This document shows, one piece after another, positions 42,438 to 50,905 of a DNA stretch of 64,000 bases. The notes under the pieces are model-generated. The model had not been told where the DNA came from and did no database searches. It saw nothing but the letters and a program-made list of their open reading frames with translations. The stretch comes from Catalinimonas niigatensis (GTDB taxonomy: Bacteria; Bacteroidota; Bacteroidia; Cytophagales; Cyclobacteriaceae): NCBI RefSeq assembly GCF_030506285.1, contig NZ_CP119422.1, positions 6,373,501 to 6,437,500 of the forward strand. Direction: 5' to 3'. Every line of letters starts with the position of its first letter. Position 1 is the stretch's first letter. The translations under genes were made by a program, and so were the position numbers.

Positions 42438-42468
42438 AAAAAAAAGGCACTCGTTTGTAACGAGTGCC
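42438..42468 (-). terminator. Terminator of the ThuA gene
   Basis: GGCACTCGTT and AACGAGTGCC form a perfect 10-bp stem with a three-base loop. On the minus strand it runs into eight T, downstream of the ThuA-domain gene. Confidence 0.9.
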
Positions 42469-42517
42469 AGATGTGTTTTAGCAAGCAATAGATATTTTTT
42501 ACAACGGGTGAGTTTGC

Positions 42518-43315
42518 CTACAAGTCGCTATTACCCATCGCATAGTTGAGACCACCCATCAGGTGCTGTAGAAACATGGAATCGGTAAATGATTCATCGG
42601 TATGGCCTGAGCCAGTGTAGAATGCCCGTCCTCCATCAAAGTCTTTGTACCAGGAGATAGGGTGGTAATCGCCATTGGTACCCCCTTCATAAGTAGTCTC
42701 ATCCAGCATAATCAGGTCTTTGTTCTGCTCCGTGTTGATATCTTTGTAGTTGTACCATTCATCAGAGTGGACCCAATCCTTAGGAAGAGGTTTGGTAGAA
42801 GGGTGGTTAGCATCCACCACATGCAAAGTTGCTTCCCGTACATTCGGATTGCCAGGGTGACCGTCAAAATAAGCCCCTACCAGTTTACCATACCAGGGCC
42901 ATTCGTATTCGGTATCAGCCGCCGAATGTATGCCTACATAACCACCACCATTCTGGATATACTGTTCCATCGCCGACTGTTGCTCTTCGTTGAGGATATC
43001 GCCGGTAGTATTCAGAAAAACAACCGCAGCATAATCGCTAAGGTTATCTTGTGTAAAGACAGTAGAATCCTCGCTGGTATCTACTGAAAAATTGTTTTCC
43101 TGCCCCAGCTTTTGGATGGCTTCAATACCCGGTTCAATAGACTCATGTCTGAAACCATTGGTTTTAGAAAATACCAGTACCTTAGGTTCATCTTGTGCCA
43201 TACTGGCTCCCTGGCTGTCAGCAGCAGGCTCTTCAGTAGAGGAAGCCGAAGAGCAGGCTACCACAAAAGAGGTAAACAAAGCGAAAAGAACAAGATTAAG
43301 GAGTTTATGCTTCAT
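42518..43315 (-). CDS. ThuA-domain lipoprotein
   Basis: 265 residues. The signal peptide ends in V-V-A-C (Cys21), followed by a Ser/Glu linker. The ThuA (class I amidotransferase-like) domain begins with V-L-V-F-S-K-T-N-G-F-R-H-E-S-I near 46-60 and continues with V-F-L-N-T-T-G-D, G-G-Y-V-G-I-H-S-A-A-D-T-E-Y, W-P-W-Y-G-K-L-V-G-A-Y-F-D-G-H-P and D-E-W-Y-N-Y. ThuA domains were named from trehalose utilisation, and exported members are linked to sugar processing. This one would sit in the periplasm or outer membrane. Monocistronic with its own terminator. Confidence 0.9.
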   Translation of the reverse strand: MKHKLLNLVLFALFTSFVVACSSASSTEEPAADSQGASMAQDEPKVLVFSKTNGFRHESIEPGIEAIQKLGQENNFSVDTSEDSTVFTQDNLSDYAAVVFLNTTGDILNEEQQSAMEQYIQNGGGYVGIHSAADTEYEWPWYGKLVGAYFDGHPGNPNVREATLHVVDANHPSTKPLPKDWVHSDEWYNYKDINTEQNKDLIMLDETTYEGGTNGDYHPISWYKDFDGGRAFYTGSGHTDESFTDSMFLQHLMGGLNYAMGNSDL

Positions 43316-43542
43316 GATGAGGTTGTTTTATTAGTTTTTTAATGATTCCTATGAATATGACTTCCAATATAGGATTAGAAATGAAAATAGAAAAGCACTA
43401 CAGCTTTATTAGCCGCTTTGTTTTTCTTTCCCTGCAAAATACTGTCACTTGGCTGCAAAAAGCTTGGGAATCCTTGAAGATGGGTGAACATTGAAGAGTA
43501 AGGAGCAGAGAACCAAGCTTTTCTCATTAATCATTACTCATT

Positions 43543-45930
43543 ATGTTTAAGAATTACTTGCTCATCGCTTTGCGTAATTTACTTCGCAACAGAACCTATA
43601 CGTTAATCAACCTGCTGGGATTAGCGATAGGTATTTCAGCGAGCCTGCTGATGCTGATGCATATCCGGCAGGAACTTTCTTTTGAGAACAGTTTTCCCAA
43701 ACACAAACGTATCAGCCGAGCCTCCCTGCACGAATGGGCCAAATCCTCCCTGCCGCTAGCGGCTGAACTGGAGAAAAACTTTCCGACCATTGAACAGACA
43801 GCCCGTCTGGGTCAGCACAGAACTTTTGATGTAGCCATGTTTGAGGAAAAACACATCCCGGTAGGCAAAGGGTATATGGCTGATCAGGAGGTCATTCCCA
43901 TGTTTGATTTGGAATTTGTATATGGTTCTAAAAATGACGCCCTTACCCGTCCCTATACCATCGTATTGACTAAAAGTGTAGCTGAAAAGCTTTTTGGTGA
44001 AGAAAATCCAATCGGCAAATCCATACAGTTTGGCGGAATGGATGATCTGGAAGTAACCGGAGTGATAGAAAATCTGCCTGCCAATACTCATCTCAATTTT
44101 GAGTATCTGATCTCCATGCCCACGCAGTATGATTGGCTGGATGAAGATTCAGAGGAATCCCGGGGCTGGATGTCGGTTTATACCTATGTGCTTTTCAGAG
44201 ATGCACAGGCAATGCAGGAAGCTGAGAAAGAAATGCAGGAGTTTACCTATCAGTTTTTTAAAGATAGAGGTGCTACCAGAGAAGAGCTTGCAAGTGAACA
44301 GGCTTACTACGAACTGCATCCCATCAGTAGTATTCATCTGGATGGCAACCGTGAGCAGGAGATGGGCAAAAACAGTGATAAGGTCTATGTCTACATCTTC
44401 AGTGCCCTGGCTTTGCTGATCATCCTGATTGCCAGTGTGAATTTTGTCAATTTGTTTTCTACCCAGGTGATCAAACGGAGCAAAGAGATAGGGTTGAGGA
44501 AAGTGATCGGAGCACGCAGAGCACACATTTTCTGGCAGTTTCTGGGCGAAGGGCTGGTTGTCACTTTGCTTGCTGCTGCACTTTCCTTACTGCTCTGTAT
44601 GCTGCTGGTACCTATTTATAATGATCTTGCCGAGCTTTCCATACAGCCGCTTGATCTATTGCGCCTGGATAATCTGATCTTACTTTTTGTTATCGTAATA
44701 GTCATTGTGTTGATGTCCAGCGGTGCGCCTTCTTTTGCCATTTCAGGCTTCTCGGTGATGAAGGCGATCAAAGGCAATCAGTTACCCTCCTCCTGGCTGA
44801 TGAAATCCAGAAAAAAGCTGGTGGTCTTTCAGTTTGCCATCTCCATTTTTATTGTCATCAGTGCGCTGGTCATCAACGGGCAGATGGAATATCTGCAAAA
44901 CAAAGAGCTGGGTTTTGACAAAGAGCAACTCATCTCTGTCCGTTTGTATGGCTCGCTTTGGGACGAAGCCGTAAATCAGCGGGAGGTTTTCAGAAATGAA
45001 CTAAACAGGATTCCGGGTGTCGTCAGTATTGCCAATACTTCCGGATTTTTGGGAAATGGACTGAGTGTGGAAGGTATACGATTGGTAGAAGAAAAGGATG
45101 AAGGTCATGAGTACTCTATGCGTTGCATACGGGCAGATGAAGGTCTGATACCCACATTAGAATTACAACTGTTACAAGGAAGAAACTTCCAGCCCAAAGC
45201 AGATACTTCGGTAGTTTTTATCATAAATGAAAATGCAGCGGATGCGCTCAATATAGAAGATCCGGTAGGAAAAATGGCTGAAAGTTCCACAAACGGTGAC
45301 AAAGGGGAAATCATCGGAGTGGTGAAGAATTTCAATTATGCCTCACTGCACTATGAGGTAGACCCAATGTTTATTGAATACCGCCCCACCTGGGTAGGAA
45401 CCATGCTGATCAAAATGGAAGGCAGTGATCCACAGCAAACCGTAGCCCAGATTGAAGATAAGCTCAATACGATGCTACCCGGTACACAGATGCTGTATAG
45501 TTTTATAGACGAAGAGATGCAGGAAATGTATCTGGCAGAAAACAATATGAAAAAGATGTTACTCATGTTTTCCGTACTGGCCATCATCATTGCCTGCCTT
45601 GGTTTGTTTGGTCTTACGGCTTATACGGTGGCACAGCGTTCCAAAGAAATTGGTATTCGGAAAGTACTGGGTGCTTCTCTGGGTAGCATTGTCTTCTTGC
45701 TCTCCAAAGATTATCTTAAACTGATTACCCTGGCTTTTGTGGTAGCAGTGCCGGTCGCCAATTATTTTCTGAGAGAATGGTTGCAGAGTTTTGCTTACCA
45801 TATTCCCATGATCTGGTGGATGTATACCCTGCCCGGTGTTCTGGTATTGATCATAGCCCTGCTGGCCGTGAGCGGACAAAGTCTGAAAGCGGCTTCGGCC
45901 AATCCGGTAGAATCTCTGAAGGATGAATAA
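43543..45930 (+). CDS. MacB/FtsX-type ABC permease, first of four
   Basis: 795 residues. An N-terminal helix (about 18-40) leads into a MacB-like periplasmic core, then three helices (about 285-400). A further helix near 425 opens the second half, which repeats periplasmic core and three helices (about 675-785). The FtsX cytoplasmic signature occurs twice: S-K-E-I-G-L-R-K-V-I-G-A and S-K-E-I-G-I-R-K-V-L-G-A. It ends in N-P-V-E-S-L, typical of the Bacteroidota family. No ATPase domain is present or encoded nearby. Followed after 12 bp by the second paralogue. Confidence 0.92.
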   Translation: MFKNYLLIALRNLLRNRTYTLINLLGLAIGISASLLMLMHIRQELSFENSFPKHKRISRASLHEWAKSSLPLAAELEKNFPTIEQTARLGQHRTFDVAMFEEKHIPVGKGYMADQEVIPMFDLEFVYGSKNDALTRPYTIVLTKSVAEKLFGEENPIGKSIQFGGMDDLEVTGVIENLPANTHLNFEYLISMPTQYDWLDEDSEESRGWMSVYTYVLFRDAQAMQEAEKEMQEFTYQFFKDRGATREELASEQAYYELHPISSIHLDGNREQEMGKNSDKVYVYIFSALALLIILIASVNFVNLFSTQVIKRSKEIGLRKVIGARRAHIFWQFLGEGLVVTLLAAALSLLLCMLLVPIYNDLAELSIQPLDLLRLDNLILLFVIVIVIVLMSSGAPSFAISGFSVMKAIKGNQLPSSWLMKSRKKLVVFQFAISIFIVISALVINGQMEYLQNKELGFDKEQLISVRLYGSLWDEAVNQREVFRNELNRIPGVVSIANTSGFLGNGLSVEGIRLVEEKDEGHEYSMRCIRADEGLIPTLELQLLQGRNFQPKADTSVVFIINENAADALNIEDPVGKMAESSTNGDKGEIIGVVKNFNYASLHYEVDPMFIEYRPTWVGTMLIKMEGSDPQQTVAQIEDKLNTMLPGTQMLYSFIDEEMQEMYLAENNMKKMLLMFSVLAIIIACLGLFGLTAYTVAQRSKEIGIRKVLGASLGSIVFLLSKDYLKLITLAFVVAVPVANYFLREWLQSFAYHIPMIWWMYTLPGVLVLIIALLAVSGQSLKAASANPVESLKDE

Positions 45931-45942
45931 CTAAAAAATGCT

Positions 45943-48360
45943 ATGATAAGAAACTACCTGCTCATCGCGCTCAGAAATTTTAGGAAGTACAAAGCTTTTA
46001 CGCTGATCAACCTGTTGGGGCTTTCCATTGCGCTGGCTTGTACCATGCTTATTTATTTGTTTGTAGCCCATGAGTTCAGCTATGACGACTTTCATACCCA
46101 CAAGGACCGAATTTATCTGATCGTTTCTTATGAACAACATCTGGATAGCAGTGCTGTGGACTATACCATTGCCCAACCCTATCCTTTAGGTCCAGCCTTA
46201 CTGGAAGATATGCCCGAAGTAGAGCGCTTTGTTAGGATTACTTATGGTAGAAAAAGGTTTGTACAAAAAGATGATGAGGTATTTGAAGAAGAAATTGCCT
46301 ATGCAGATTCCAGCCTGTTTACAGTCTTTAGCTTACCCATGCGTTATGGTAATGCTGACTATGCCCTGACAAAACCCAATGCCATAGCCATCAGTGAGAA
46401 GGCGGCAAAAAAGTATTTTGGAGAAGCCAATCCTTTAGGGCAAACGCTGAGCATCAGGATAGGAAGTGAATTTGAAGACTATGAGGTGACCGTAGTTTTT
46501 GAGGATATTCCTTCCAATTCCATCCTGCGTTCGGATTTCTTTTTGCCCATGATGAAGGAAACACTGGGAAAAAGTGCTTCCTATATCAATGATCCCGACC
46601 AGGATGCATGGGGTGTATCAGCCTATATGACTTACCTGCTGTTACAGGAAAACGCATCGGCTAGTGCTTTGGAGGATAAGCTCCTGGTTCTGAGAAACAA
46701 ATACTATCCTACGGAAGCTGATTACCTAACAAAAAGAGAGGAAGAATTTGGCGAAAAAATCAAACGTAATTTCCATTTGCAAAAACTAACGGGTATTCAC
46801 CTAGATGCAGAGATTATCAGTAGCACCAGCAGTAAACCCATATATTCTTATATTCTCTCAGGTATTGCCGGATGTATTTTGCTGCTGGCTTCCATTAATT
46901 TTACCTTGCTGGCGATCAGCCGTTCCAACAGCAGGGCCAAGGAAGTGGGTATCCGGAAAGTAGTAGGCGCAAGAAGAAGCCAGTTGATCGTACAGTTCTG
47001 GGGAGAAGCTATCCTGACAAGCATATTGGCGTTGCTCCTTGCTTTCCTGATCAGTGGGTTGGCTCTGCCGATGTTTAACGAAATGTCTCAAAAAGACTTA
47101 TCTTTCGCCACTTTATTCCAGCCTCTTTCTTTCACTGTTTTATTGGGCCTCACTCTATTTACGGGGATCATTGCTGGTGCTTATCCTTCTTTATTATTAG
47201 CAGGTTTAAACACACTTTCGGTTTTTAAAAACAAAATCAGTACAAGAAAGTCAGGTGCGCTTCCTCAGGTATTGATGGCCACACAGTTTGTGCTGCCAGT
47301 AATCTTTCTGACCATCACCACCGTCATGATTGAACAACTGAATTACATGCGACACAAAGACCTGGGTTTCCAGACAGCACAAATACTGGTGATCAATAAC
47401 AATACGACAGCACAAGCACAGACATTTGTAAGATTCAGCCAACTGGCAAACCAACAGAAGGAAGTGCGCCAAATCACGGCTACCGATGCAGCATTTACCA
47501 AATCGGGTATCGCCTATTACATGAGAAAAAGTGAGGAAGAGCAATTGCAATTTGTCTGGGCCTATCATGTCAAGCCTAACTTTTTCAATATGCTGGACAT
47601 TCAGATCGTACAAGGAAGAGCGTTTGATGAAAATATAGCCTCTGATTCTACGGATGCCATGATCGTCAACGGGGCTTTTGTAAAAGCGCTGGACTTAGCT
47701 GATCCGATTGGAGAAGAAGTAGAAGGGAGCACCATTATTGGCATAGTGGAGGATTTTCACTTTCAGTCACTGGAAGGGGAAATAGAGCCTGTAGCTTTCT
47801 ATCTGCCAAAACAAAGGCACACGCTTGACTATATGCTGGTGCAGTTGCAAAGTAATAATCTTCCTGAGAGTGTCTCAGCCCTTTCAGGTATCTGGAAGGA
47901 GATAGCCCCCGACCTGCCTTTTCAGTACAGCTTTATGGACGAAGATATGCAGGCTTTGTATGAGGATGATGCCCGCTGGACCAGCATACTGCAATGGATT
48001 TCCGGCCTGTCGGTGTTTATTGCCTGTATGGGCTTGATCGGCGTGATGGGACTCACGGTAGCCAAACGTACCAAAGAAATCGGCATACGCAAGGTATTGG
48101 GTGCTTCGGTGAGCAGTCTGTTGTTACTGCTGTCCAGAGATTATATCAAACTTATCCTGATTGCTTTTGGAGTGGCCATACCCATTGCCAATTACTGTAT
48201 CACCGAATGGTTACAGAATTTCGCCTATAGGATTGAGGTACAGTGGTGGCTTTTTGCCATTCCCGGAATCGTTATCTTACTTATCGCTGCCATCTCAGTG
48301 AGCAGTCAGACCTTTAAAGCTGCGAAAAGAAACCCGGTGGATAGCCTTAGATATGAGTAG
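45943..48360 (+). CDS. MacB/FtsX-type ABC permease, second of four
   Basis: 805 residues with the same duplicated layout as its neighbours. N terminus M-I-R-N-Y-L-L-I-A-L-R-N-F opens the first helix; the FtsX signatures A-K-E-V-G-I-R-K-V-V-G-A and T-K-E-I-G-I-R-K-V-L-G-A mark the two halves. It ends in N-P-V-D-S-L-R-Y-E. The periplasmic parts differ clearly from the first copy, so the pair is an old duplication. The spacing of 12 bp to the first copy and 53 bp to the third fits one transcript. Confidence 0.92.
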   Translation: MIRNYLLIALRNFRKYKAFTLINLLGLSIALACTMLIYLFVAHEFSYDDFHTHKDRIYLIVSYEQHLDSSAVDYTIAQPYPLGPALLEDMPEVERFVRITYGRKRFVQKDDEVFEEEIAYADSSLFTVFSLPMRYGNADYALTKPNAIAISEKAAKKYFGEANPLGQTLSIRIGSEFEDYEVTVVFEDIPSNSILRSDFFLPMMKETLGKSASYINDPDQDAWGVSAYMTYLLLQENASASALEDKLLVLRNKYYPTEADYLTKREEEFGEKIKRNFHLQKLTGIHLDAEIISSTSSKPIYSYILSGIAGCILLLASINFTLLAISRSNSRAKEVGIRKVVGARRSQLIVQFWGEAILTSILALLLAFLISGLALPMFNEMSQKDLSFATLFQPLSFTVLLGLTLFTGIIAGAYPSLLLAGLNTLSVFKNKISTRKSGALPQVLMATQFVLPVIFLTITTVMIEQLNYMRHKDLGFQTAQILVINNNTTAQAQTFVRFSQLANQQKEVRQITATDAAFTKSGIAYYMRKSEEEQLQFVWAYHVKPNFFNMLDIQIVQGRAFDENIASDSTDAMIVNGAFVKALDLADPIGEEVEGSTIIGIVEDFHFQSLEGEIEPVAFYLPKQRHTLDYMLVQLQSNNLPESVSALSGIWKEIAPDLPFQYSFMDEDMQALYEDDARWTSILQWISGLSVFIACMGLIGVMGLTVAKRTKEIGIRKVLGASVSSLLLLLSRDYIKLILIAFGVAIPIANYCITEWLQNFAYRIEVQWWLFAIPGIVILLIAAISVSSQTFKAAKRNPVDSLRYE

Positions 48361-48413
48361 TCATTGAGTAGAGAAGCTATGCTCATTTTTCATTTTCACT
48401 AATCTTTAAAACT

Positions 48414-50819
48414 ATGTTTAGAAATTACTGGAAAACAGCCTTGCGCAAATTGATCAGAGACAAGCGGCTGGCGCTGATCAAAATCTTAGGGCTGAGCATC
48501 GGGATGACCTGCTGCATGGTGATGTATGTCTTTGTGAAATATGAACTCAGCTTTGATAGTTTTCATGGGAAAGCGGATCAGATTTACCGTGTGGTGCAGC
48601 ATACCAGTTTTGCGGAGGAAACGTATCACTGGAGTTCTACCGCTTATCCTCTGGCAGAAGCTTTGCGCAATGATTTCTCCGAATTAGCCCTGGTCACCCA
48701 AACGGCAGGGCCGGTTGGCAGAAATTTCAGCATCCGCGATACGGACAGTGAGTTAAGCAAATTTGAGGAAGATCAGGTGCTTTTTACCGACCCTTATTTC
48801 TGGCAGATTTTTGATGTACAATGGCTGCAGGGCAATCCTGAAACCGCTTTTCCCAATCCCAATACAGCCGTGCTGACCCGGACCCTGGCAGTCAAACTGT
48901 TTGGCGAAGAGTGGGAAACTCTTGAAGTGTTGGGAAAAATCATTCAACTGAACAGCAAAGATGCTTTGCAGATTACCGGAGTAGTAGAAGACCCACCCGC
49001 TACTTCTTCCATTCTGTATCGTATGCTGGTGCCTTATGCATTCTATAAGATGCATAACCCTTATTTTGCGGGCAACTGGTCGGGCAATTATCAGGGAACC
49101 ACTTATATTATTCCTCATAACAATGAAGATATCCAGGCACTGGAGCAGCAAATCAATGTCTGGAAAAGCAAATATCTGAATGAGCATGACAATCAAACCA
49201 TCAGTTATGCACTACAGCTACTTACGGAAATCCATACCGAGTCTTTGTACAGCACCAGCATCCAAAGCTATACCATGCCCCTGAAAACCATACGGGCTGC
49301 GATCTGGATCGGTATTTTTATACTATTAATTGCCTGTATCAACTTCATCAATCTGGCTACCGCTCAGGCGGCCGGGCAGGCCAAAGAGGTAGGCGTGAGG
49401 AAAGTGTTGGGAGGCAGCCGATTTCAGCTCTTTGTACAATATCTGGGTGAAAACAGCTTTATCATTTTAATAGTTGTGCTGCTGTCGCTTTTCCTGGCGC
49501 ACCTTTCTCTCGGTCAGCTTAATGACTTGTTCGCTTTCTTTCACCTGCAGCTTTCACTCAGCAGCGACATGATAGCTTTTACGATCGTGCTTGCTTTACT
49601 GGTGAGTGCACTGGCTACGGTCTATCCGGCTTTGGTGCTCTCCGCCTTTGAACCAGTAAAAGCTTTGAAAAATAAAATCAAGACTGCCCACAGCCGGGGT
49701 TTTGGTTTGCGCAAAGCACTTATAGTTGTACAGTTTGCCATCGTACTGATGTTGGGCATAGGCGCTTTGGTGGTATACCAGCAATTGCAGTTTTTCCAAA
49801 ATCTTGACCTGGGTTTTGTCAAGGAAGCCGTTGTGACTACACCTGTTCCCAATGAACAAAAAGCTGAAGCACTACGACAATATTTGATGAGTCAGCCGGG
49901 AATAGAAGCCGTGACGATGGCTACCGGGGCCCCAACTTCTGTGGACATCCGGAATGGTACCAGTTTTCGTCTTCCTCATCAGTCTGAGACAGAAGGTCAG
50001 GAAGCTGAAATGAAGAGCATAGACCTGAACTATCTGGATTTCTACCAGCTCCAATTGATTGCCGGGAGAAATTTTACCCGTACATCCGAGCAGTTTGATG
50101 AATTTATCGTCAACGAAAAGCTGGTGAAAGCTCTGGGTATGACACCGGAAGAAGCACTGGGACAGGAACTGCAAATCAATGAGGGCAAAGCCACCATCAT
50201 TGGCGTAGTAAAAGATTACTATAACAATTCTCTACAGGAGGATATCAGCCCTTGTGTGCTGATTAACTGGGACTATGGCATCTTTGAAGCCGCGGTAAAA
50301 GTGAAGGGACAGCCCAATATGCAGGCTTCTCTGGCGCAACTCAAAGACAGTTGGGAAGCGGTTTTTCCCAACGGTATTTATCAATATCATTTTCTGGACG
50401 AGCAATTGGAAAGTAGTTACCAGATGGAGCAATTGATTCTGAAGGGCTTTAACACTTTTGCAGTCCTGGCTATGCTGATTGCCTGTCTGGGTCTGATTGG
50501 TCTGACTACCTTTAGCTTGCAGCAAAGAACCAAAGAAATTGGCGTACGCAAGGTGCTGGGAGCTACCGTACAAAGCATTTTCATCATTCTTACCCAACAA
50601 TATCTAAAACTGATTTTACTTGCTTTGCTCATCGCTATTCCGGTCGCCAATTATTTTCTGGATGAGTGGCTGGCGGGTTTTGCCCATCGCATTCCGATAG
50701 TATGGTGGCTTTATGCTTTGCCCGCTGTTGCCATTCTGCTGATAGCGTTTTTGGCCATCGGCAGTCAAACGCTCAAAGCAGCAAAACAGAATCCGGTAGA
50801 TAGCCTGAAGTATGAGTAA
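48414..50819 (+). CDS. MacB/FtsX-type ABC permease, third of four
   Basis: 801 residues, starting M-F-R-N-Y-W-K-T-A-L-R-K-L. Signatures are A-K-E-V-G-V-R-K-V-L-G-G (with Gly in place of the usual Ala) and T-K-E-I-G-V-R-K-V-L-G-A. The C terminus N-P-V-D-S-L-K-Y-E is the same as in the fourth copy. The N-terminal half carries an unusually acidic periplasmic loop. Separated from the fourth copy by 86 bases that include degenerate octamer repeats. Confidence 0.92.
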   Translation: MFRNYWKTALRKLIRDKRLALIKILGLSIGMTCCMVMYVFVKYELSFDSFHGKADQIYRVVQHTSFAEETYHWSSTAYPLAEALRNDFSELALVTQTAGPVGRNFSIRDTDSELSKFEEDQVLFTDPYFWQIFDVQWLQGNPETAFPNPNTAVLTRTLAVKLFGEEWETLEVLGKIIQLNSKDALQITGVVEDPPATSSILYRMLVPYAFYKMHNPYFAGNWSGNYQGTTYIIPHNNEDIQALEQQINVWKSKYLNEHDNQTISYALQLLTEIHTESLYSTSIQSYTMPLKTIRAAIWIGIFILLIACINFINLATAQAAGQAKEVGVRKVLGGSRFQLFVQYLGENSFIILIVVLLSLFLAHLSLGQLNDLFAFFHLQLSLSSDMIAFTIVLALLVSALATVYPALVLSAFEPVKALKNKIKTAHSRGFGLRKALIVVQFAIVLMLGIGALVVYQQLQFFQNLDLGFVKEAVVTTPVPNEQKAEALRQYLMSQPGIEAVTMATGAPTSVDIRNGTSFRLPHQSETEGQEAEMKSIDLNYLDFYQLQLIAGRNFTRTSEQFDEFIVNEKLVKALGMTPEEALGQELQINEGKATIIGVVKDYYNNSLQEDISPCVLINWDYGIFEAAVKVKGQPNMQASLAQLKDSWEAVFPNGIYQYHFLDEQLESSYQMEQLILKGFNTFAVLAMLIACLGLIGLTTFSLQQRTKEIGVRKVLGATVQSIFIILTQQYLKLILLALLIAIPVANYFLDEWLAGFAHRIPIVWWLYALPAVAILLIAFLAIGSQTLKAAKQNPVDSLKYE

Positions 50820-50850
50820 TGAGGAATGAAAAATGAAAAATGATTAATCA
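50817..50850 (+). repeat. Degenerate octamer repeat between permeases three and four
   Basis: Beginning at the stop codon, AATGAGG, AATGAAAA, AATGAAAA and AATGATTA follow each other. Similar ATGA-rich text occurs before the first permease (about 43519-43542) and before the third (about 48380-48410), suggesting these spacers share decayed repeats. Confidence 0.5.
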
Positions 50851-50905
50851 ATAAGAATCATCGCTCATCATTGATCAGTACCTTGGTCAATAATCATGAA
50901 ATCCA